Assembly (NCBI GenBank): GCA_964035795.1 | Contig: OZ038320.1 | Span: 27,535,705 to 27,599,704, forward strand | Source: Pterobdella sp. o SKG-2022 | Lineage: Eukaryota > Annelida > Clitellata > Hirudinida > Piscicolidae | DNA length: 64,000 nucleotides | Reading direction: 5' to 3' | Part shown: positions 39,500-49,869 of the stretch, in pieces | How positions within the stretch are numbered: the stretch's first letter is position 1 | How the letters are laid out: every line of letters begins with the position of its first letter | Notes under the pieces: generated by a model | Database searches by the model: none | Told to the model about the DNA's origin: nothing | Seen by the model: the letters and a program-made list of their open reading frames with translations, nothing else | Translations under genes and position numbers: made by a program

Positions 39500-39745
39500 C
39501 GGTTATGAGTTTGGTACCGAGCTTTGTTCAAAAGCCTAGGGTGACCAAAAACTAGTTTTCATGACTCCTTTCCAGCATTTTTCTCAAAATAAAACCACTA
39601 CCAAGTAAAGCTGATTTTTGTATTGTTTCAAACGATATATTTACGCCAATGAGTTTAAGATAATTAGTTAGCTTATTTGTTATTGTTACTAAAGCACCTA
39701 TTACTACCGGAATTACTGTTGTTTTCACCTTCCATAACGTGGATA
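39500..39745 (-). mobile_element. Second R2-like pol C-terminal relic
   Basis: Minus-strand KVKTTVIPVVIGALVTITNK, then LIGVNISFETIQKSALLGSG and ILRKMLE, matches the last segment of R2-like pols. It follows an (ATT)n run at about 39438-39466 and is unrelated in sequence to the larger copy's end. Confidence 0.65.
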
Positions 39746-40114
39746 ATAATAATAATAATTTGCATTTTCCACTTCACACCCTCTTGCCATCTCTTCATAT
39801 AACTTCTCCTTTTCACTCATCGATCTTCCACATTGTGGGGCATACGAGCAAACAATTCTTACAACCTTTTTACCAAAAACAATTACCACTACCATTACCC
39901 TATCTGATATCTTATTTATTTTCACAACATTCATACATAAATCCTCTCTAACTAATATTCCTACACCGCCTATCTTATCTTCATTACCAGACCACCATAG
40001 TTTGAACCTTCTACTTGAGCTACCTACAAACTTTGAGCCCATGACTCTCCACCTCACTTCTTGGATGCAGCAAGCACCAACCTCCCTTTTCACCAACTCT
40101 TCACATAACACCAT
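39740..40114 (-). mobile_element. RTE-like LINE endonuclease fragment
   Basis: A 129-residue frame gives EVGACCIQEVRWRVMGSKFV, KLWWSGNEDKIGGVGILVRE, and VVRIVCSYAPQCGRSMSEKE with KLYEEM after it, the start of an APE-type endonuclease. It is cut off at an (ATT)n tract. Confidence 0.75.
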
Positions 40115-40815
40115 ACTCTTTCCATTTAATGAACCAATATTATAACTACCAAAAGAAAAAGACCTTCCAAAAGAACAAGAAAAAAGAAGAAAGCCCAGAG
40201 ATTCTTAGCACTCTCTGCCCATTCAAGAGCTGCTGGAGACTGAGGGCCATTGCTTTATTTTTTATATTCATGGAAAAATTTGTGGAGCAAAAAAGTGCTC
40301 GATGGAGCACGCCCTTGCTTCCACTTCATAGCACATGTTTCATGACTTCAAATAACCAAATAAGAATGCAGATAAATGAATTTTTTTTATTTACAAACAA
40401 TCCATTTTATATCTGCAAGTCATGTTTAATATAGCGAGAAAATTGAAAAGTGACAGAAATCAAACTATCACGATATCGTGAACTCGCCAACATGTGCTTG
40501 CAAAAAGCACAGTCTTTACATTTCAAATAACAGTTGGTGAGACTACATTCATTTAATAGTTTTTCTAATATAAAATTTTCTTTATTAATAAATAATTCAA
40601 GCTGACTTTATTTCATGATATTAATATTACTATTATTGAGCGTGTGTAAGTTTACTGATTCTCTATGCTTTTTCAATATTTCACTTTGATTTGCAGTTCT
40701 AACACTGCTACTCCTTTTGCTGTCAATTCTTTCAACCTTAAAACTAGGTCAACACGAGTATAAATATTTCATAATGTACATACCCCAACCTGAAAATTAT
40801 TATTAACGTTCACTT

Positions 40816-41230
40816 TAAGATTTCACAAAACAGTAAAAACTATGGATAAAAATAAAAGTTATTAAGTTTTTTAAAATTATAGTATTTGATATATATATAA
40901 CAAAAGATCGTATTGGCCGAACAAAGAAAATATTGCAAGCTTTTTCGCTCGCCGCAAGCTTTAATTCGTAAGCTATATTACCGCAAACATAACACTCTTG
41001 GATGAGCTATATTACAATAAATTGTAGTTCTGAGCGTTTAATCTTAACTCATTTTTATTATAAAACAAATTTTTTTGTATAAATATTTTTATATGATTAA
41101 TATTACCCAAATAAATGTATTTTTTTATTCATTTTTAAAATTTTTGTCAACCAATCAAATATGTTTTTGTGAGGTTGTGGCTTATGTGTTTCGATCGACT
41201 GCGTATTCTGAACCACAGGATAATGAACAC
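40816..41230 (-). repeat. Right terminal inverted repeat
   Basis: Reverse complement of 34766-35176 with few mismatches. Confidence 0.85.
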
Positions 41231-41369
41231 TAAAACTTCTCTCACTAAGGCAGGGTTGTGGAATTATTGCTATTTTCTCCGCTAAGAAAGCCTATTTTGG
41301 AAAATTGAAGTAGCCAAAAAATGTATGTTTTTTCATAAAAATATTGAAGTATCAGAATTTTAATTTTTC

Positions 41370-41541
41370 GACCCGTATAGCTCAGTAATAGACTAATTAT
41401 CTAAAGCTATTGGTTTCGATTCCGTGTGTGCCGACAATTAGCACCTCTTCCACAGTGTGTATTCGCTACCTTACATTTTTAACAAGCGCTTTGATCTATA
41501 AGTAAAAGCCATTTATAAATATTGCGTTACATTACATTACA
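41370..41541 (+). mobile_element. tRNA-derived SINE candidate
   Basis: GTATAGCTCAGTAATAG resembles a tRNA A box, and GGTTTCGATTCC 33 bp later is a B box with one extra T. The unit ends in a (ATTAC)n tail at about 41524-41540. The acceptor stem does not pair, so it is not a working tRNA gene. Confidence 0.55.
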
Positions 41542-43593
41542 ATGTTTAAATATTTATGGATTTTACAAAAGTTGCGTGAAAAAGTCTACAAAATTACATC
41601 ATTTATTTCTAAAATAATGTATCAGAATGTTTAAATATTCATAGATCTTACAATAATTATGTGAGAAAGTCTATTAAATTACAGGAATTTTGAATGCTTC
41701 ATATGCCAAAGAGTTTGCTCCACTGAAAGAGGTTTGAAGAAGCATATGGCAGTAAAACATCCTTCAATGGTAGAAAAAATAAAAAAAAGGTTGGATTTTG
41801 AAATTATTTTTATAGAAGATTTTGATTAACTATACATCCGAAATCATACCATGCCAATGTCCTATTTCATTGTGCTTTATGCAACATTAAGTTTGAATCA
41901 AAAAATAGTCTAGTGAAGCATAAAGAGCAAAAACACTCTTATCCGAGGGGGGAATTATTGAACAGGATTAAATGAACAAATTCAACTAAATTCTCAATCA
42001 TACAATTACAGTGAGAAATTTCAATGTGAATTATGCCTAAAATTTTTTGAGTCAAAAAGTATGGTGCTAACTCATAAAAGCCAATTTCATATTGAATCTG
42101 GGGCATTGAGGTTGGAGTTTTTGAACAAAGTTTATACAATTTTTTTAATATGCAATATAAAAATAGTACAAAATAATTTAAATACAGCAATGTTTTCAAA
42201 TGCTCTACCTGTCAAAGTACCTGCTTCAGTGAAACAGGTCTGCAAAGGCATATTATTAAGATGCATCCTGAGCTTGTAAATGAAAGGTTGGAATTTTTAA
42301 GGCGGATTTTAGTTAAATTAAACTCTAAATTATTCAATTTACAGTGATTTATTTTTAAAATATTAATATATTAGAATGTTTTAATATTTATGGATTCAAT
42401 AAAAATTAAGTGAGAAACCATTTTAAATTACAGGAATTTTCAATGCCTTGTATGTCAAAGAGTTTGCACCACTGAAAGAGGTTTGAAGCAGCATATGAAA
42501 ATAAAACATCCTTCAGTGGTACAAAATAGGTTGGATTTTGAAATTATTTTTAAAGAAGACTGATTAAATATACATCCGAAATCACTCCATGCCAGCATCA
42601 AATTCCATTGCCGTTTATGTAACATTGAGTTTGAATCAAAAAATAGTCTAGTGAAGCATAAAGAGCAAACACACACTGACCCAAGGTTGAAATTATTGAA
42701 CAGGCTTAAATGAACAAATTTAACTATTTTCTCAATCCTACAATTACAGTGAGAAATTCCAATGTGATGTATGCCTAAAATTGTTTGGGTCAAAAAGTGG
42801 GATGCTAAGTCATAAACGCCAATTTCATATTGAATCTGTGGCATTGAGGTTGGAGTTTTTGAACAAAGTTTATACAATTTGTTTAATATGCAATATAAAA
42901 AATAGTACAAAATAATTTAAATACAGCAATGTTTTCAAATGCTCTACCTGTCAAAGTACCTGCTTCAGTAAAACAGGTCTGCAGAGGCATATTATTAAGA
43001 TGCATCCTGAGCTTGTAAATGAAAGGTTTGAATTTTTAAGGCGGATTTTAACTAAATTAAACTCTAAATTATTCATTTTACAGTGATATGTTTGATTGTA
43101 ACATATGCCAAAAAAAGTGTGCATCAAAAGCAACATTGCTTAGACACAAATACAGAGTACACGCTGAATCAAGGTTGGAGTTATTGACCAAAGTTTATGT
43201 AAATTTATATAATATTTAAAATAAAACTAATTTCAATTCGTGTAAATACAGCAGTGTTCTCAAATGTTCTACCTGCCAAAAGGTCTGCTTCAGTGAAACA
43301 GGTCTGCAGAGACATATTTATCTTGAGCATTCCCACGAAGATAAGAAATTTCAGTGTGATTTGTGTGACAAAAAGTTTGTTGAGAAATTTACACTGGTGT
43401 TTCACAAAAGGCAGAAACATTCTGAATCAAGGTTGGGGTTTTGAAAAAATTTATGTGAATTTCTAAAATATGGAAAATGAAAATATGATTTCATTGTCAA
43501 TATTTTCTATTTATTCCCTTAAACATTCCCTTTATCTTAGCTCACTTACTATAGTTAACTTTAATCTTATTTTTTACATAAACCTAACCTTTA

Positions 43594-44400
43594 TCAATCA
43601 ATCAATCAATCAAATCCTTTTTATAGCCAGTTTTCCTTTACCAAGAGTTAGGCTTTTTGAAAGTTCTATCTTGAAGTCAGCCTTTCCATTCAGAGCGATA
43701 GATTGGATCCACACAAACCATGTCTAGCTTTCTTTTATCATTCAATATGAGCTCATTCCAAGTCTTTTTGGGCCTACCAGGCTTCTTGCAAATATCTAAA
43801 TCCAACTTTTGCATCTGAGAAATCCAACCCACGCTACGCTCTACGTGTCCAAACCACCTCATCCTGCTTGTACGAAGAACTACCTCAACATCCTGAATGC
43901 TAAGTTTTGAAAAGAGTGGGTGAGAGCAAACGTTATCATTCATTTCGATGTTGCACATCCAGCAAATCATGGCGAGGTCATTTCATCTAACGCGGTTCAA
44001 GGTGGAAACTGTTGTGGGCCACGTTTCAGCAGCATGCAACATAGCTCTTCTAACGCAGGTTGAATAGACACGGCCTCTGGTCGATAATGATAAATGACGA
44101 TTAGCAAGGAGTGGAAGAAGTTGGCGAAATTTAGCCCAAGCACACTTACAACGTGTTATTGAAGCAAGCTCACACCCACCACCTGCAGATAATATATCCC
44201 CAAGATAGCAGAACTCTGGGACAACTTCTAGTTTTTCATCACCAATCATCACTTCCTTTACTAAGCTCCTATCAACAGGCCGTGCTGTATCAAGGCAACG
44301 AGCGCATCGGAAGTTAAGATCCGAAGTTAGAGAACCTTTCATGCCGCTGCATTTCTTGTGTACCCATTGCCTGCAGCCTCCACATGAATAGCATTTAATT
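43594..44400 (-). mobile_element. RTE-type LINE pol C-terminus inserted between finger exons
   Basis: The minus strand has VVPEFCYLGDILSAGGGCEL, TRGRVYSTCVRRAMLHAAET, MICWMCNIEMNDNV, then TSRMRWFGHVERSVGWISQ and KKPGRPKKTWNELI, the familiar RTE/Rex-like thumb and tail. It ends in a (CAAT)n tail on the + strand at 43594-43614. One frameshift separates the two open pieces. Confidence 0.85.
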
Positions 44401-45825
44401 TTAAAAACATCAATTGAGGATTTATAAATTTATTTTTAAAAAAGCTATAATTTAATTAAAGTTATAGCTTTTGTTTTAAATAAATGTATATCTCTGAAAA
44501 GATACACCTAACCTATATTTCTCCACTTCAATTTTCATCTATATCCCATTTAAACAATTTCTCACAAAACTACATTTTCCATTCAAAAAACCTTTGTTCA
44601 AAATCATAAGTAGTATCATTAATCATTAATAAAACTGCTGTTAATCCCACTTACTGGGACATGTACAGCAGTATAACCTTATATGGTGAATCTATCTGTC
44701 AAAACACAGAGAGACAGATGTGAAAACTCCAATAAATTTTATCAAACACAAAATTGCAGTGATATATTTCAATGTGGCTCATGCAACAAAAAGTTTGTAT
44801 CAAAAATCACTTTGAAGAATCACAAAAAAATAGTGCACTCTGAATCAAGGTTGGTGTTTTTTAATAAAGTTTATGGGCATTTTTCAATATTGAAAATAAA
44901 AAAAGTAGAAAACAATTTCATTTGATGTAAATACAGATTGGAAAAAAGATTTGAGGAGTTTGCCTTCTCTTCTTTCAAGGGTATTTGACAAATTTTTTCC
45001 TTATATTTATCTCACTCCATTCCTGAACATTAAAATTTTTAATTCATTATTTATTACGTTTTTTCAGAATTTGAGAATTGGAAGATTGCTGTGGAAGATG
45101 AGAGCGTAACAAGATTTGTGAAAGCTCATGGTCAATATATATGTAAAGATTATGTTACGATTTATTTTGCATGTTTCCGTAATGGGACATTCAGGCCTAA
45201 ACTAAATCGCACAAGAAGGGTGAAAATTCAAGGATCTGCAAAAATAAATGGATCGTGCAAGGCAATGATCTCTGCAAAAATTTTCAATACTGGTAAAAAT
45301 TTTAATATAATTTTAAAATATTTTTTAAAATCTTGTTTTTCACAGGCGAAATCAAAGTTTTATTTCAATCAATTCACCATGGACATGGAGCTGACCAGCA
45401 ACATCTTTTTTTCAGGGATAAGGAAAAATCTGAAATTGCTAAGATGATTCAGCTTGGTGGGCATTTATTTAAAAATCATAACTACCTATTTTCACATGGA
45501 AATTATTTGTCTGTCATAAGAAATTATTTTTTTGAATACAATTTTTAGAATAAAAAACTCAATTTCTATTTTAGATATTCCTTACAATACTATTCTGAGC
45601 ATTTTGAAAAGGAAACCCCGGTACAAACTCTTGACAAGACAAGATCTCTACAATATAAAGAGATCCAGGTTAACTTTCAGACTTTGTTTAACCTTGAAAT
45701 TGACCATAGTTGAAAATTTTTCTCAATTTGAAAATTTTTTAAACATTCAGGCGCATAGGAGACTCCTTGCACAAAAATGACGTACTCAGTTTAAAAGGTT
45801 TAGTCGCGGACAATGAGGCAGTCAA

Positions 45826-45900
45826 GTATTATTATTTAGATTTGTATAGCGCACTATTTAAAAATTTGCTTCAGAAACGCTAAATCTTATCTAAATAAAG
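45826..45900 (+). other. 75-bp intron made of a CR1/L2 3'-end fragment
   Basis: The whole intron (GTATTATTATTTAG to AAATAAAG) aligns with the (ATT)n-tailed 3' end of the LINEs at 33.6 and 60.8 kb, sharing ATTATT, AGATTTGTATAGCGCA and TTGCTTCAGAAACGCT. GTCAAG stands on both sides, at 45821-45826 and 45905-45910, as a target-site duplication would. Confidence 0.65.
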
Positions 45901-46222
45901 GTATGTCAAGTTTTCTGGGGAACCTTGTCGATTTGGTTTGCTTGATGAACAAACTGGGGTCAGCGTCTCCAAAAGTGAGCAATTAGTTGAAGCCAGAAAA
46001 TACTTCAAGCCAGAAGACGTCATTGGAATTGGTACACAAATTTTTGTTTAAATCAATAAAATCCTGATCCAAGCTATTTAGGTAAATTTCTAAAAATTTA
46101 TTTTAATGCAGATTCAACTCATGGATTGAACTCTTATGGAATCAAATTGACAAAGTTTATAAAATTTTTTCAATATGCAGTATAAAAATATTACAAAATA
46201 ATTTAAATTCATGTAAATACAG

Positions 46223-46469
46223 CAATGTTTTCAAATGCTCTACCTGTCTAAAGTACTGCTTCAGTGAAACAGGTCTGCAGAACCATATCATTAGGATGCA
46301 TCCTGAGCTTGTAAATGAAAGGTTTGAATTTTTAAGCCAGATTTTAGACAAAATAAACTCTAATTTATTCAATTTACAGTGATATCTTTGATTGTAACAT
46401 ATGCCAAAAAAAGTTTGCATCAAAAGCAACATTGCTTAGACACAAAAACCGAGTACACGCTGAATCAAG
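46223..46469 (+). pseudogene. Duplicated zinc-finger exons after fusion junction
   Basis: Exon 46223-46321 (CSTCLKYCFSETGLQNHIIRMH) and exon 46380-46469 (CNICQKKFASKATLLRHKNRVH) repeat the upstream finger exons at 42188/42927 and 43084, with intact splice sites and phase 2-2. They begin where the transposase exon breaks off. Confidence 0.7.
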
Positions 46470-46662
46470 GTTGGAGTTATTGATCAAAGTTTATGTAAAT
46501 TTATTTAATATTTATATTCATAATATTAATTATTTATATAATTTTTTCATGCAAGTTCACGATATTGTGGTAGGTTATGATTTCTATCACTTTTCAGTTT
46601 TCTCGCTATATTAAACATAAAAGGATATAAAAGGAATTTTTTGTAAATTAACAATTTCATTT

Positions 46663-48255
46663 AGCTGCGTCTCCACATGGTAAGGAAGTTATTTTGCAAA
46701 TAGCAAATGAAATCCTCAATGGAAAGGATATGACTCATGACTGGAGAATGAGAACAGTTGTTCCCATTTATAAGAATAAAGGTGGCGTTATGGACTGTGA
46801 GCTATCGAAGTGTAACGCTTTAATAGCATGGCATAAAATGGTGGAAAAGTTGTTGGAGAGGAGGTTGAGAAGGTTGATAAAAGTTGATCAAATGCAATTT
46901 AGTTTTATGCCTGGCAGAAGCACATTGGGGGCTATTTTTTATTCTTAAAAGAATGCAGGAAAGCTACCTTGAGAAGAATGGAAAGCTTTTTATCTGTTTT
47001 GTTGATTCGGAGGCTTTTGATCCGGTGCCGTGAAAGGTAATTGAATGGGCTCTGAGAAAGAAGTTGGTCCCGGTGAGGTTGGTTCAGGCAGTAATGTCGA
47101 TGTACAAAGGAGCAAAAGCGCGGGTTTAAGTTGGAGGGAGACACTCGAAAGAATTTGATGTTGGTGTAGGTGTTCATCAAGGATCGGTTCTCTCACCGTT
47201 TTTGTTTTCAATAGTGCTAGACGTATTGTCGGAAGACTGAAGAAAAGGTGCTTTCATGAAATGCTTTATGCAGCTGACTTGGTCTTGATGGCAGAGACTA
47301 TGGAAGAACTAGAAGCACAATTTATGCGTTGAAAAGCAGCTCTTGAAGGGAAAGGATTGCAGGTTAATCTTGGTATGACAAAGTTCATGGAGAGTTGGGG
47401 TGGTAGTGGGGTTGTTGTCTTGGCTAAGATTGATCCATGTGGTTTGTGTGGTAAGAGGGCTGAGTTAAATTGTGTGAGATGCAAGACATGAAAGAAGTGG
47501 GCTCATGTGCGGTGCACTAGAGTAAAGAGAGTTTTTTGTAGGATTATAAAAATTTTGAATGTAGGGTTTGTATGAATGATTCAAGTGAGGAATGTAATAA
47601 TTTTTCTGATGGTTGTTTGAGTGAGTTGGAGAGGGTAAATAGTTATTGTTATCTAGGGGATAATATGAATGGTGGAGGAGGAAGTGAGCTAGCTGTTACA
47701 CGCAGGATAGGGCTGGACTGGAAGGCATTCAATAGTATGTCTTCTATGTTATGAGGTAAGACACACATGGAATGTCAAAGGAAAAATTTATAGGACATGT
47801 TTGAGGCCTGTCATGACATATAGCTCAGAAACTTGAGTGGTGACGTCCGTTGAAGAGAGTATTTTGAGAAGAGCAGAAAAACGGATGCTTCGGATAATGT
47901 GTGATGTGCAGCTAGCTGATGGTGTAAGTACAAAGGAGTTGATGGTTAGATTGGGGTTGGTTAGTACGATTTTTAAAGTGGTGAGGCATGGGAGTTTGAG
48001 ATGGCTAGGTCATTTATTAAGAAAAAGGGATGATGATTTTGTTAATCAGGTGTGTAGATTTGAGGTTGAAGGTAGAAGAGGAAGGGGAAGGCAAAGGTTA
48101 GCTTGGAAAAATATGATGGAAAACCTTTTTCGTAGGCTTGGGTTAGATCTTGAAGATGCCTATGACAGGGTGAAATGGAGAAAGAGGGTCAGGTCATAGA
48201 AAGAAGTCAGTGACTCTTTGGAAAAGGAAAGATGCTGACTATAATAAAATGATAC
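46663..48255 (+). mobile_element. RTE-type LINE, 5'-truncated, inside the zinc-finger array
   Basis: The plus strand shows ILQIANEILNGKDMTHDWRM, VVPIYKNKGGVMDC, FSFMPGRSTLGAIF, VHQGSVLSPFLFSIVLDVLS, a degenerate YAADLVLMAE catalytic box, then ERVNSYCYLGDNMNGGGGSE and SLRWLGHLLRKRDDDFVNQV. It ends in GACTATAATAAAATGATA. Many stops and shifts. It is the same family as 5164-5990, which carries only the end. Confidence 0.88.
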
Positions 48256-48295
48256 TGAGTTAAAATAAAACTAATTTAAATTCATGTAAATACAG

Positions 48296-48978
48296 CAATG
48301 TTTTCAAATGTTCTACCTGTCAAAAGAACTGCTTCAGTGAAACAGGTCTGCAGAACCATATTATTAGGATGCATCCTCAGCTTGTAAATGAAAGGTTTGA
48401 ATTTTTAAGCCAGATTTTAGACAAAATAAACTCTAATTTATTCAATTTACAGTGATATGTTTGATTGTAACATATGCCAAAAAAAGTTTGCATCAAAAGC
48501 AACATTGCTTAGACACAAATACAGAGTACACGCTGAATCAAGGTTGGAGTTATTGATCAAAGTTTATATAAATTTTTATAATATTTAAAATAAAACTAAT
48601 TTCAATTCGTGTAAATACAGCAGTGTTCTCAAATGTTCTACCTGCCAAAAGGTCTGCTTCAGTGAAACAGGTCTGCAAAGGCATATTTATTTCAAACATT
48701 CCTACGTGGATAAGAGAGCTCGGCGTGATTTGTGTGACAAACAGTTTGTTGAGAAACCATCAACGTCAATTGAGGACAAAATTGTACCCATCATAACTAA
48801 AGAAATGATATTAAAAAAACTCATTGAAGCTTCGAATAATATAAAAGAGGAAGATTCATGTGTCTTGCGATATATGTTCAAGGAAGTAACGAAAATGACA
48901 ACAGTTATGAAAGTACTCATGAATAATCAGGAAAATGGATCCTCAAGCCCTGGGAAATCAAATGAAGATCTCACTTAG
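48296..48978 (+). pseudogene. Third zinc-finger block with terminal exon
   Basis: Exons 48296-48394, 48453-48542 and 48621-48978 repeat the D-E-F finger exon order of 42927-43431. The last exon encodes one good finger (CSTCQKVCFSETGLQRHIYFKH). Its second finger has decayed (CDKQFVEK follows, but RRDLCDK has lost the first Cys), and the exon runs on without a splice to a 75-residue Lys/Glu/Ser tail and a stop. This may be the true 3' end of the gene before rearrangement. Confidence 0.6.
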
Positions 48979-49214
48979 CAAAACTGCTTTTTCAAGTTTA
49001 TAGGATCATGCCTCATTAAATGCTTATTTCATTAACTACATAGTTATATTTGGTATATTTCTTTGCTGTGTTGAGGAAAATTCCGAATCTGGTGTTTAGA
49101 AATTATTATGATTATTATCATTGTCATTAGTTTTACTAGCAATGGAATGAATGTGCTTACATACTTTTCTCCTAAATCCGTAATCGTTACAAAAGCACAC
49201 ATGAATGCATACAT

Positions 49215-49315
49215 ATAATAGAAACAAACACTTGTTTATTAAGAAACTTAATACACAAAGCTTTTCGTGAAAGTATCTTACATTATCTAGTGTGATTTCC
49301 GGCTATTTTACGTCA
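49215..49315. repeat. Dispersed repeat (pairs with 18501-18617), with hammerhead-like core on minus strand
   Basis: It shares the ordered blocks listed for 18501-18617, including CGGCTATTTTACGTCAA at its end. The minus strand carries AGATAATGTAAGATACTTT then CACGAAAAGCTTTGTG. Confidence 0.65.
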
Positions 49316-49509
49316 ACAAAGCATACATGGACAAAAAAGAGACTTGGTCAAAAAACTTTCTTCCTGGCACCCTACAGGTATTGTTAAAATGATATAACTG
49401 TTTTCAACAGCAGTTATCGTGTCTTCTTTGCCAATATTTTCTATTTTTTTAATTCTTCGAGCCTAACGTAAATATTCAAATAAAAGCATTTTTAGGAGTG
49501 AATTTATTC

Positions 49510-49552
49510 CACGAAGCTTTTCGTAAGATGAGCTTACATTATCAAGTGAAGG
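49510..49552 (-). ncRNA. Hammerhead-like motif downstream of Penelope-like element
   Basis: The minus strand reads CTTGATAAT, stem GTAAG-loop-CTTAC, then GAAAAGCTTCGTGG. It has the same architecture as 20636-20672, but the CTGATGA box is altered to TTGATAA, a paired change at the two positions (C3, G8) that contact each other in the hammerhead core. It is on the same str and side as the 3' end of the Penelope-like ORF. Confidence 0.4.
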
Positions 49553-49869
49553 TAGGAATATAAGGACGTCACTGACTTCCATTGTCAACATTTAAATCTC
49601 AAACGCTTAATTAATTAAAAATAAAACTTTTAGAAAAAAAAATAAATAATCATAATAATTTTAAAAAATTATAATAATTCTAATGATAAGATAAAAAATG
49701 ATGGCAGCAATAAATAAAATTAATAAACATAATAATTAAACCAAAAAAAATGAAACATTCAAGTAATACCATTTCTAAATAAAAATAAGAGTCCGTTTGA
49801 TAATTGATAGAAGGTTTATTAATCATAATGGGGTACGCTTCTAATAATTTCCTCCTTATTCTCATGAGG

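Larger units (their letters stand above)
34766..41230. mobile_element. About 6.5-kb segment bounded by about 411-bp inverted repeats, containing R2-like and RTE LINE debris
   Basis: Left arm 34766-35176 and right arm 40816-41230 are near-identical inverted copies. Shared blocks include GTTATGTTTGCGGTAATATAGC, GCTTGCGGCGAGCGAAAAAGC and TGAGTTAAGATTAAACGCTCAG. The interior holds a microsatellite, a decayed R2-like pol, a second pol C-terminal fragment and an endonuclease fragment, all on the minus strand. I see no DNA transposase. The arms may be those of a non-autonomous DNA transposon that served as a landing site, or a hairpin duplication. Confidence 0.65.
41685..46156 (+). pseudogene. Decayed C2H2 zinc-finger / MULE-type transposase gene
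   Basis: Finger exons: 41685-41789, 42012-42110, 42188-42286, 42434-42529, 42596-42685, 42750-42848, 42927-43025, 43084-43173, 43252-43431 (two fingers) and 44760-44849. A further exon at about 41858-41947 has lost both splice sites. Each finger exon starts after 1 nt and ends after 2 nt of a codon (phase 2-2), with C-x2-C-x12-H-x3/4-H fingers. Later exons 45068-45292, 45346-45456, 45575-45668, 45751-45825, 45901-46031 and 46112 onward encode RVKIQGSAKINGSCKAMISA, HHGHGADQQH, LLTRQDLYNIKRS, KYFKPEDVIGI and DSTHGLNSYG. These match the N-terminal part and first catalytic Asp of MULE-like transposases often joined to C2H2 fingers in invertebrates. The rest of the DDE core is missing. The phase from the last finger exon (2) does not fit the next exon (1), and no first exon was found, so I call it a pseudogene; domestication is possible. 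Confidence 0.65.

Noticed and set aside
41370..41440. Functional tRNA gene
   Set aside because: A and B boxes are present but the acceptor stem cannot pair and the B box has an extra base; a SINE is the better reading.
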